Source: DATBHM01 sp963772375 (GTDB taxonomy: Bacteria; Actinomycetota; UBA4738; JACQTL01). Taken from it: a stretch of DNA of 64,000 nt. Shown here in pieces: positions 8,509 to 16,839 of the stretch. The stretch is from the NCBI GenBank assembly GCA_963772375.1, contig CAVYXG010000005.1, forward strand, positions 62,001 to 126,000, in the 5' to 3' direction. Position 1 is the first letter of the stretch. The number at the start of each line of letters is the position of its first letter. The position numbers were made by a program, and so were the translations under genes. The notes under the pieces are model-generated. The model worked only from the letters and a program-made list of their open reading frames with translations, had not been told where the DNA came from and did no database searches.

Positions 8509-10523
8509 CGGGACGGGTGCGGCCGCAATCGCTCCGTGGCCGGTTCCGGGGGTCCGGTCCTCCGCGCCGCTCTGGCGGTTCCGTCGCCGTGACCCGTTCG
8601 AGGGCCGCCCGCCCGTCGACCCGGCGAACGCCCAAGCGCGATGACGAAACCCATTCCGCCCGCCAGGAGCAGCGCCAGCCACACCACCGACGACGGCAGG
8701 CCGACCAGCAACCACACCAGCGCGACGACCGCAGCGACCGCCGCGCCGATGGGGGGTGCCAGGGCGACGGCGGTGAACCCGTCGGCGCCGCACAGTACCA
8801 GCGACCACCCCAGCCCCACGAGCAGCAGCACGCCGAGCGCCAGCGTCAGCCGCACGACGAGCATCGCCGCGCCGCTGTCAACCGCCGGCGCGACGCCCCT
8901 GGTCGTTCCCGGGACCGGCCGGGGGACGTGGAGGCCCCGCCCCTCGAGGGCGAGCACGCCGAACCCCACGCGGACGGCGTCGTTCGTGCCGCGGAGCTGC
9001 GCGAACTCCTTCGGGTCCTGGGCCTGCGTGAGCAGGATCACCGGATGCTTCCGCAGGATGGCGGCGGGATCGGGAGGCGTCGGCACGGAGAGGTCGAGCG
9101 GCGATCGCGAGGGGCGCCCCGAGAGGATCCCGCGCGGATCTCCGAAGTACGGCACGGTGCGAGACAGCACGGACGGGTCCATCAGCGCCTCGACCTGGTG
9201 CCACGCGTGGCCCTCCCCGATGCCACCGGGCAGGTGGACGGCGAACACGATGGGACGGCCGGGCGCCGCCTCCGCCGCGTAGTCGCTCGCCGAGGCGATC
9301 TCGGCGGCGCCGGGCCAGTACGCCTGCCGGGCCCGGACGTCGGCTTCGCGCCAGACGACGACGGAGGCCGCGATCAACACGACGACGGCGACGGCGACCG
9401 CCGGCAGCCGGGACGCGCCGGCCGGTTCCCGTGACCGCTCCCCCCCGATGAGCCACCAGACCAGCAGGCCGCCGAACAGCGCCACCGGCACCGGCGTCGC
9501 GAGGACCCGTGAAGCGGCGGTGGGAAGCCCGACGAGCTGGCCGACCGCGGCGCCGAGCCCGAGCAGGACCCACCCCGCGAACAGGGCGACGGCGAACCAC
9601 GACGCCGCGTCCGGACGACGCCGCAACCGGCGGACCAGCACCATCACGCCGAGGGCGCCGGCCGCAATCGTGACGAGGAAGCGAGGGCTCGCGAGGGTCG
9701 ATTCGAACTGCGAGAGCAGCCGATGCCGGATGTGCCCGGTCAGCGCGAGCCCGAGCCACCCGCTGGGCGCACGCACAAGGAGCGAAAGCCCGGTGACGAG
9801 GACGGCCGCCCCGATCGCCGTTCCCACCCGGCGGGCCCGGCGCGACGCCTCCTGGGTCGACAGGATCGCGATCCCCCCCGGGCGCCCGAGGAGGAACGGA
9901 ACCAGGGCGACCGCCAGGACGGCCATCGAGGTCAGCGCGACCGGCCACTCCGCGAGGGCCGCCGCCGACAGGAGCACGCCGGTCGCCGCGGCGCCTCGTC
10001 CGCTGCGCACGTGGGCGCAGGCCGTCGCGTACGCCGCGGTGGTGAACGCGAGACAGAGCACGTTGTCGACGTGACCGAGGGTGTCGACCAGCGCCAGCCC
10101 GAACGTCGCCGCGACCCCCACGACGACCGCGCCGAGCGGGGACACGTCGAAGGCCTGCCGGGCGAACGCCGCGAGCCCGAACACCAGCATGGCCGCGAAC
10201 ACCACCGGCGCGACCACCACCGTCGTCATCTGGTCGGCGAACGTCACGCCCCCGAGCATCGCCATCACCGACGGCGACACAGCCCGGACCAGGCCGATGT
10301 CCGAGAGGCCGCTGCCGAGGACGAGCCGGATTCGTCCGGCGTAGAACGCCGAGTCCCATCCCGGCGGCGCCGTCGCATGCTCCACGGCGAGCGGCAGGAG
10401 CAGCAGCAGGGCCAACGCGATCGCGCCGCCGGCCAGCACGAGGGATGGGATCACGATGTCGAGCCGGTCGCCGCGGCCGTTCGGCGGGTTCGGGACCGCG
10501 CCGGGGCGCGGGGCCCGACTCAC
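8505..10523 (-). CDS. Polytopic membrane protein, GT-C-like, paralog of the gene at 10694
   Basis: 672 residues from GTG 10523, chosen because AGGAG lies six bases upstream. About 12 hydrophobic segments spread over the whole length, with an extracytoplasmic stretch around residues 430-560 containing GRPIVFAVHLPGG, DPRGILSGRPS and AILRKHPVILL. The early loop carries an Asp (GWDSAFYAGRIRL), the place where GT-C glycosyltransferases hold their catalytic acid. These features and the neighbours (YfhO, another multipass protein) point to envelope polysaccharide or glycolipid synthesis, but no specific family was recognised. An open frame extends further upstream to 10772 without a good start. Confidence 0.75.
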   Translation of the reverse strand: MSRAPRPGAVPNPPNGRGDRLDIVIPSLVLAGGAIALALLLLLPLAVEHATAPPGWDSAFYAGRIRLVLGSGLSDIGLVRAVSPSVMAMLGGVTFADQMTTVVVAPVVFAAMLVFGLAAFARQAFDVSPLGAVVVGVAATFGLALVDTLGHVDNVLCLAFTTAAYATACAHVRSGRGAAATGVLLSAAALAEWPVALTSMAVLAVALVPFLLGRPGGIAILSTQEASRRARRVGTAIGAAVLVTGLSLLVRAPSGWLGLALTGHIRHRLLSQFESTLASPRFLVTIAAGALGVMVLVRRLRRRPDAASWFAVALFAGWVLLGLGAAVGQLVGLPTAASRVLATPVPVALFGGLLVWWLIGGERSREPAGASRLPAVAVAVVVLIAASVVVWREADVRARQAYWPGAAEIASASDYAAEAAPGRPIVFAVHLPGGIGEGHAWHQVEALMDPSVLSRTVPYFGDPRGILSGRPSRSPLDLSVPTPPDPAAILRKHPVILLTQAQDPKEFAQLRGTNDAVRVGFGVLALEGRGLHVPRPVPGTTRGVAPAVDSGAAMLVVRLTLALGVLLLVGLGWSLVLCGADGFTAVALAPPIGAAVAAVVALVWLLVGLPSSVVWLALLLAGGMGFVIALGRSPGRRAGGPRTGHGDGTARAARRTGPPEPATERLRPHPSR

Positions 10524-10681
10524 TGCGCGCTCCTGCGAAGCGGACGGCCGGTCACGTAGCGTGATTCTAGGCTGAGAGGTCAGGGCCGGCGGGCCCGCCC
10601 TGCGGCGGCACTCCTCGCGACCTGCCGTTTCCGGCTGCCGGGAGCCCCCGTGGAGACCCGTCCGAAGGCAGGCCGGCACGG

Positions 10682-10687
10682 TACAGT
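10682..10687 (+). promoter_or_regulatory. Probable -10 element, leaderless start at 10694
   Basis: TACAGT ends six bases before the GTG at 10694, which would place the transcription start on the G of the start codon. On the opposite strand TAGAAT (10563-10568) is a candidate -10 for the divergent gene. Confidence 0.5.
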
Positions 10688-10693
10688 TCGCGG

Positions 10694-12781
10694 GTGCCCC
10701 GTTCGGCTCCTGACTCAAACGGGACAGGCAGCGCCCGGCCGCCGGCTCCCTCCGCCACCCCCGACCTCGCAACCCGCAGCATGGTCGGCGTCGCCGGCGT
10801 GGTGCTCGCCACCGCGGCGGTGCTCGCGATCGTCGGCGGCCTGCTCCTCGCGCTGTACCCGATCAAGGGCTTCCGGGTGCCGGTCGGCGACGACGTCCCC
10901 ACCTACGTGTGGCGGTCCCGGGTCGTGGCCGCGGACGGCGTGCACGGCCTCCAGACGAGCAACCAGTACCCATTCCACTCGAGCAGCTCGAACCCGGCCC
11001 GTCCGGGCTATCCCCTGACCGCGACGCTGCTGGATGAGGTCACCGGCGTCACGCCGTGGCGGCTGTCGTTCGTGTTCCCGACCGTGGCGGCCATCGCGAT
11101 CGGCCTCGCCGCCGCGGTCCTCGCCGTGGTCTGCCTCGGAGAACCCCTGTGGTCGTTCCCTCTGTACGCGCTCATGGTGGGGCTCTCCGCAAACGTCCTG
11201 ATCACCGCGAACGGCTACTTCGACAACCTGATGGTGGACATCGTGATGGTGGGGGCCGTCGCGACGGGGCTGCTCGTCGCCGAGGGCCGCCGAGCGGGAG
11301 CCGCCACCGCCCTGCTGCTGGCCGGGGCCGCCATCATCCACTGGCAGTTCGCCGTGCTGCTCGTGGGGCTGCTCGGGCTGCTCGTGCTGCTGGTCCTCCC
11401 CGCGAGTCTTCGAGCTCGGCGCGAGGGAGCCCATCTCCTCGCGACTCCCTCGTTCCGGCTGGCCGGGGCGGTCGCCGCCGGCATCGCCGGCGGCGGGACC
11501 GCGCTGCTGCTCACGCCGGGCCTCGGGAGCCTCGGCACGAACACACGCTCCCGGTACGAGGTGTACCTCCGACGGCAGCTTCCCCTCTACGCACTCCCGG
11601 TGACCGTGCCGATCGCGGCCGGGGGGGTCGCCGCCCTGGTGCAGGGCCGCGACCCCCGGCGGGTCCGGGGAGCGGTGGTGTTCGCCGTCTGGACCGGCAT
11701 CGGAGCGCTCGTGTACCTCGCGTTCCTCCTCGGGGCGAACGTGCCGGCGCAGCGGTTGCTGGGCGTCGCCCTCGGGCTGCCGATCCTGTCGGCCGCAGCG
11801 GTCGTGTGGGTCGCCCGCCGGCTCCTCCGCGCCGGCGGCACCACCCGGATCCGCCGGCTGGCCCGGGTCGGCGCCATCGTGGTCCTCGCGGCCGCCGTCG
11901 CGGGTTCGCTGGTGACGGGCCTTCGCGCCTGGTATCGGAACAAGCCCTACGAGACCCCGGGAACCCACGCCTCGATCGCCGCCACGATGGACTACGTGCG
12001 AACGCTGCCTCCCGGGACCCCGGTCGTGTTCGTCGTTGCGACGAAGGAACAGGGACAGCACGCCGGGGGCGAGCCGGCGATCCCGGGCGGGTCGGGCGTC
12101 GGCCAGGCGCTCCGCAGGCTCCGCGCCCAGGCGCCCCCCTCCCGCGTGCCGGACATCTTCATCTACCTGGGGACCCCCGAGCACCTGCTGGCGGGCGAGC
12201 CGACCGTCGAGCCCGGCAACACGGCCTTCAACGCGGACTCGGCGCTGTTCCTCCGGCTGGACCGCGACGCGCTCGCCCGGAACCCCGTGATCATCGTGCC
12301 CCGAGCCTTCTTCGCCCACTACTACCGGGCGACCGGGTCGCACACGCAGTGGCCGAAGACCGACGAGTTCATCGTTGTCCGGGGGCCGGCGCCGGCGGCC
12401 TCCGCGACCACGCCGGAGGGTCTCCCGGCCCAGGGAATGCTCGGGCTGGCGGCCGTGACCCTGCTGGTCCTGCTCGCGCTGTCGGTCGCCGGGAGCGGGT
12501 GGTCGACGCTGACCCCGGCACCGTGGGGGGCCCGCCTGGCGCTGGCGCCGGCGTTCGGCGTCGCGACGGTGGCGCTCGGCGGCCTGGTGGCGGACCGCGC
12601 GGGTCTCGGCCTGTCGGGCGGAGGTCGCGGGCTGACGATCGTGGCGGCGGTGACGGTCCTGGGGTGGGTGCCGTTCGCGGTCACCCGGCTCGTCGCCCGG
12701 CGGCAGCACCACGAGCCGGGAGCCCCGCCTCCCGACGTCCACGCCGGAGCGATCACCGCGCACGAGCGAGCGACCGCCTGA
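10694..12781 (+). CDS. Polytopic membrane protein, GT-C-like
   Basis: 695 residues with about 12 membrane segments. The first extracytoplasmic loop has VPVGDDVPTYVWRSRVV with acidic residues in the GT-C position. A soluble stretch near residues 430-560 matches the divergent neighbour in order and motif: GTPVVFVVATKE, TPEHLLAGEPT and ALARNPVIIVPRAFF line up with GRPIVFAVHLPG, DPRGILSGRPS and AILRKHPVILL. The two divergent genes are therefore paralogs. Function is not known; envelope glycan assembly is inferred from context. Its TGA overlaps the next ATG (TGATG), so translation is probably coupled to the downstream phosphoesterase. Confidence 0.8.
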   Translation: MPRSAPDSNGTGSARPPAPSATPDLATRSMVGVAGVVLATAAVLAIVGGLLLALYPIKGFRVPVGDDVPTYVWRSRVVAADGVHGLQTSNQYPFHSSSSNPARPGYPLTATLLDEVTGVTPWRLSFVFPTVAAIAIGLAAAVLAVVCLGEPLWSFPLYALMVGLSANVLITANGYFDNLMVDIVMVGAVATGLLVAEGRRAGAATALLLAGAAIIHWQFAVLLVGLLGLLVLLVLPASLRARREGAHLLATPSFRLAGAVAAGIAGGGTALLLTPGLGSLGTNTRSRYEVYLRRQLPLYALPVTVPIAAGGVAALVQGRDPRRVRGAVVFAVWTGIGALVYLAFLLGANVPAQRLLGVALGLPILSAAAVVWVARRLLRAGGTTRIRRLARVGAIVVLAAAVAGSLVTGLRAWYRNKPYETPGTHASIAATMDYVRTLPPGTPVVFVVATKEQGQHAGGEPAIPGGSGVGQALRRLRAQAPPSRVPDIFIYLGTPEHLLAGEPTVEPGNTAFNADSALFLRLDRDALARNPVIIVPRAFFAHYYRATGSHTQWPKTDEFIVVRGPAPAASATTPEGLPAQGMLGLAAVTLLVLLALSVAGSGWSTLTPAPWGARLALAPAFGVATVALGGLVADRAGLGLSGGGRGLTIVAAVTVLGWVPFAVTRLVARRQHHEPGAPPPDVHAGAITAHERATA

Positions 12782-14286
12782 TGCGACGCCGATCAGGCCG
12801 CTCGGCCGCGGCCGGGCGCGGCCGGCTCGGCGCCGGTCTCGCACGCGGGCGCGGCCGGCTCTGCGCCGCCGCGGTGGCCGGGCTGGCGATGCTCGCCGCC
12901 GCATGCACCGGGTCGTCGTCCCCGCCCCGCGTCCCCGGCCTGGACAAGATCAAGCACGTCATCATCGTCATGCAGGAGAACCGGTCGTTCGACTCGTATT
13001 TCGGGACGTTCCCGGGGGCGGACGGCATCCCGATGAAGAACGGCCAGCCCTCGGTCTGCGTCCCGAACCGCCGGCTGGGGACGTGCGTCGCGCCCTTCCA
13101 CGACCCGAACCTGCACAACCTGGGCGGTCCGCACGACTACGCAGATGCCCTGACCGACTTCCACAACGGCAAGATGGATGGCTTCATCGACACGGCCTAC
13201 GACCAGCCGCTCGGGCTGCTGAACGGCTCGGACGGCCCGGCGGGGAAGCTACGCGCGTCGTTCTGCTCGAAGGATCCGTCGCGCCCCGTCTGCGCCCACC
13301 CGGACCTCATGGGGTGGCACGACGCCCGGGAGATCCCCAACTACTGGGCGTTCGCGCAGAACTTCGTCCTGCAGGACCACATGTTCGAGCCGAGCTGGGG
13401 CCCGAGCGAGCCCGCCCACCTGTACATGGTCTCGGGCTGGTCGGCACGGTGCACCAACCCGAAGGACCCTGCAACGTGCACCACCAACCTGTATCTGCCC
13501 AACCCCGCGCCGCCGCGCAAGCAGAACGCCACGCCCGATTTCGGGTGGACGGACGTGACGTACCTGCTCCACAAGCACGACGTGAGCTGGGCGTACTACA
13601 TCTCGCCCGTTCACCGGCCCGGCTGCGACACGACCGGCACGTTCTGCGGGCCCCAGCAGGACATCGCCGGCACGCCGAACCTGTGGAACCCGTTGCCGGA
13701 CTTCGTGACCGTCCACGAGGACGACCAGGTCGGGAACATCCAGCCCAACCAGGACTTCTTCCGCGCCCTCGAGACCGACTCGCTTCCGCAGGTGAGCTGG
13801 GTCATGCCGAACGCGGCCGACAGCGACCACCCGCCGTCGTCGATCGCGGCCGGCCAGGCATGGGTCACCCGGGTGCTCGACGCGATCGGGAAGAGCAAGG
13901 CCTGGGACTCGTCGGTGATCCTCGTGGCCTGGGACGACTGGGGCGGCTTCTACGATCACGTGGCGCCCCCGCCGGCCACGGACGGCCTGGGATACGGGCC
14001 CCGCGTCCCGGCGATGCTCATCAGCCCCTATGCGAGAAAGGGCATGATCGACGATCAGATCCTGTCGTTCGACGCGTATCTCAAGCTCATCGAGGACGTG
14101 TTCATGAACGGGCAGCGGCTCGACCCGCGGACCGATGGCCGCTGGGACCCCCGTCCGAGCGTCCGCGAGAACGACCCGCTTCTCGGCGACCTCACGAAGG
14201 AGCTCGACCTCTCGCAGTCGCCGCGGCCTCCCCTGATCCTCCCCGAGCGGCCGCCTCCCGGCCCCGCATCGATCCCCGGAACGTAA
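12781..14286 (+). CDS. Lipoprotein phosphoesterase (phospholipase C / acid phosphatase family)
   Basis: 501 residues. An Arg-rich N-terminus is followed by a lipobox (GLAMLAAACTGS), so the mature protein is probably lipid-anchored outside the membrane. The phosphoesterase family (PF04185) is clear from KIKHVIIVMQENRSFDSYFG, the metal/nucleophile region, and the late DDWGGFYDHVAPP motif; VMPNAADSDHPPSS and PRVPAMLISPYAR are also typical. Family members cleave phosphatidylcholine, phosphatidylinositol or other phosphoesters. The start overlaps the preceding stop by one base and its stop is directly next to the YfhO gene. Confidence 0.92.
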   Translation: MRRRSGRSAAAGRGRLGAGLARGRGRLCAAAVAGLAMLAAACTGSSSPPRVPGLDKIKHVIIVMQENRSFDSYFGTFPGADGIPMKNGQPSVCVPNRRLGTCVAPFHDPNLHNLGGPHDYADALTDFHNGKMDGFIDTAYDQPLGLLNGSDGPAGKLRASFCSKDPSRPVCAHPDLMGWHDAREIPNYWAFAQNFVLQDHMFEPSWGPSEPAHLYMVSGWSARCTNPKDPATCTTNLYLPNPAPPRKQNATPDFGWTDVTYLLHKHDVSWAYYISPVHRPGCDTTGTFCGPQQDIAGTPNLWNPLPDFVTVHEDDQVGNIQPNQDFFRALETDSLPQVSWVMPNAADSDHPPSSIAAGQAWVTRVLDAIGKSKAWDSSVILVAWDDWGGFYDHVAPPPATDGLGYGPRVPAMLISPYARKGMIDDQILSFDAYLKLIEDVFMNGQRLDPRTDGRWDPRPSVRENDPLLGDLTKELDLSQSPRPPLILPERPPPGPASIPGT

Positions 14287-16830
14287 GTGGAATCGAAGCT
14301 CGAGCCCAAGCCGGACCCGCAGTCTGAGCCGCAGCGGGAACCGGACGCCCGGTCGACGCCGGGACTCGAGCGCGCCACGACTCGTTGGCTCCGCCGGGCA
14401 GCCCCCCTCGCCGGACCGCTCCTCATCGTGGCGGCGGTCCTGGTCGTGGACCACGCGTTCGCGTTCGGCGGGCGGCTCACGAACCAACACGAGGACGTCG
14501 TGGGGCTCACGCTTCCGACGTACTGCTTCCTCGGCAAGAGCCTCGCCGCCGGCCACATCCCGCTGTGGAACCCGTTCACCCTGGCCGGGACGCCCTTCGC
14601 GGCCGATCCCCAATCGGGCTGGGCGTACGTCCCGGCCATGGTCCTGTTCTCGCTCACGAGCTGCGGCCGGGCCATGCGCTGGTACGTCGTGCTGCAGCCG
14701 GTGCTGGCCGGGCTCGGGTTGTACGCGTTCCTGCGGAGCGAACGCCTCTCCCGGACCGCCGCGACCGTCGGCGGACTCGTCATCGGGCTCGTGATGGCGA
14801 TCTCCTACATCGGGCTGTCGATCGCGTTCGCGGCGGCGATCGCCTGGTCGATGGTGCTGCTGGCCGCGGCCTCCCGCTTCTTCCGGTCGTCGACCTGGCC
14901 GTCACGGCTTGGATGGCTGGCGGCGACGGCCCTCGCCGGCGGCCAACTCACAGCCGCGTACGCGAGCGACGGCCTCGCCCTGGGCACGGGGGCGCTGATC
15001 GCGTACATGGTCGTGCGGATCATCCGGGACCTGCGGGGCGGGCGGGCGTGGCGCCTCGAGCTGGCACTGGTCGGCCTGCTCGTCGTGGCCGGGCCCCTCG
15101 TGAACCTCGCGTACATCCTGCCGCGACTCGGGTATCTGTCGAACGCCACCGCGGCATTCGGATACGGGAACCTCGTCCACCTGCAATCGAACATCACCGG
15201 GGTGCCCTTCCCCACGTACAGGGCGCCCGGATCCCCGCCGGTCTGGCCGCTCGGTCTCGTCGTCGCGCCGGGCTCGTACATCGCGGCCGCGGCGCTCGTG
15301 TTGTCGTTTGCGGCGTTCTTCGGCCGGAGGCTTCGCGCGCTGGCGATCGGATTCGGGGTGTTCGGGCTCGTGTCGTTCGTCCTGACGACCGACGCGTTCA
15401 CCCGGTTCGCCAAAGCCCACCTCGCGGGGCTCCCGGGATTCGACTTCTACCTCCACGACCCCCGGCGGTTCCGATACGGCGTGATCATCTCGGTCGCCGT
15501 CCTCGCCGGGCTCGGGGCGCAGGCGTTCTGCGACACGGCGTCGTGGCGGATCCGGGCGCTGATGCTCGCGCCGGGCGCGGTGGTATGGATCGGGCTGCCG
15601 CTGGCGTTCTCCGTCCCCCACTCGGGAATCTGGCTCTTCGGGCTCGCGGCCGGCGCCGGGGCACTCGCAGCCGCCTGGTGGCGGCCACGCCTCGCACTGC
15701 TGCTGCCGATCGTGATCGCCGTCGAGATGACGGCGAGCGGCCTCTCGGGCCAGTCCACGCTGTACACCCGGAACGGCCTCGGCATGGCCACCCAGCCGCC
15801 GGGTGCGTTCACGCCGCTGTACGGCCCGGCGATCGACGCGGGCGCCTACGTCACGCCGGACCTGTTCGCCCGCACGATCCTGGAACAGGGTGGCGGGCGA
15901 TACGTGACGATCGCGCCGAGGCTGGCGCGCACCCGCGACGGGTTCCTGCCGTACCAGACCTCCGAGTTCTGGAACCTCGAGGTGAACGGCCGAGGAATGA
16001 TCTTCGGCATCGAGGACGCGGCCGGCTACAACAGCGTCACGCCGTTCCCGTATTGGGCGTGGGCGCGTGCGGCCGACCCGAAGTCGATGCGCTACAACAT
16101 CACGTACTTCCGACACCTCACCCCGCAGATGGCCGACCTGCTCGACCTCCGGTGGATCATCGGAATCTGGAAGCCACACCAGGAAGCACTGCCCGGCCTG
16201 ACGCCGGTGGCAAGCGACGACGGGCAGACGCTCTACCGCGTCACCGGCGCGTCCCTCGACGCCGGGAAGGGCCCCCACCCGCCCGCCGACGCGACGTTCG
16301 TGGGGAACTGGAAGGTCGTCCACACCGCCCATGACGCCCGGAGCGACGTGACGGCGAAGGCGTTCGACCCGCGCGGCCTGGTGGTGCTGCAGGAGGACCC
16401 GGGGTCCGGACCGCCGGACGCGTCGTTCGACCCGACGTCCGTCGATCCCGCGGCGGCGCGGATGACGGAGTCCAACCCCCGGACGCTCACGGTGGACGTC
16501 CGCGCGCCGGGGTCGGGGTTGCTCCTCGTCCGGCGGTCCTGGGATCCGCACTGGACCGCGACTGTGGACGGGAAGCCGGTCTCTCCGCTCAAGGCGGACG
16601 CGTTCCTGATGGCCGTCCCGGTCGCGCCGGGTCGGCACGTGGTGCGGTTCGTCTATCGGGACTCGAGCATCGGCCTCGGGATGGGCGCCTCGGCGCTGGC
16701 GCTCCTCGTGCTCGCCGGCGTGGCGGTCGCCCTGTGGTGGACCGCCCGCGGGCTCCGACGCCCCGCGACGGCGACCGCTCCGGCGACCGACCCGACCACG
16801 ATCACGGCGCGCGTCGATCCCGGGGCGTAG
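14287..16830 (+). CDS. YfhO-family membrane protein
   Basis: 847 residues starting at GTG directly after the previous stop. A charged, Pro/Glu-rich leader of about 30 residues precedes at least 12 membrane helices. The first outer loop has the YfhO-type pattern HEDVVGLTLPTYCFLGKSL with GHIPLWNPFTLAGTPFAAD, and the C-terminal outer domain contains LLLVRRSWDPHWTATVDGKP and VPVAPGRHVVRFVYRD, strong signatures of YfhO. In Firmicutes YfhO glycosylates lipoteichoic acid from lipid-linked sugars; an equivalent role on another polymer is likely here. It belongs to a four-gene plus-strand run from 10694. Confidence 0.9.
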   Translation: MESKLEPKPDPQSEPQREPDARSTPGLERATTRWLRRAAPLAGPLLIVAAVLVVDHAFAFGGRLTNQHEDVVGLTLPTYCFLGKSLAAGHIPLWNPFTLAGTPFAADPQSGWAYVPAMVLFSLTSCGRAMRWYVVLQPVLAGLGLYAFLRSERLSRTAATVGGLVIGLVMAISYIGLSIAFAAAIAWSMVLLAAASRFFRSSTWPSRLGWLAATALAGGQLTAAYASDGLALGTGALIAYMVVRIIRDLRGGRAWRLELALVGLLVVAGPLVNLAYILPRLGYLSNATAAFGYGNLVHLQSNITGVPFPTYRAPGSPPVWPLGLVVAPGSYIAAAALVLSFAAFFGRRLRALAIGFGVFGLVSFVLTTDAFTRFAKAHLAGLPGFDFYLHDPRRFRYGVIISVAVLAGLGAQAFCDTASWRIRALMLAPGAVVWIGLPLAFSVPHSGIWLFGLAAGAGALAAAWWRPRLALLLPIVIAVEMTASGLSGQSTLYTRNGLGMATQPPGAFTPLYGPAIDAGAYVTPDLFARTILEQGGGRYVTIAPRLARTRDGFLPYQTSEFWNLEVNGRGMIFGIEDAAGYNSVTPFPYWAWARAADPKSMRYNITYFRHLTPQMADLLDLRWIIGIWKPHQEALPGLTPVASDDGQTLYRVTGASLDAGKGPHPPADATFVGNWKVVHTAHDARSDVTAKAFDPRGLVVLQEDPGSGPPDASFDPTSVDPAAARMTESNPRTLTVDVRAPGSGLLLVRRSWDPHWTATVDGKPVSPLKADAFLMAVPVAPGRHVVRFVYRDSSIGLGMGASALALLVLAGVAVALWWTARGLRRPATATAPATDPTTITARVDPGA

Positions 16831-16839
16831 CCCGGCACG

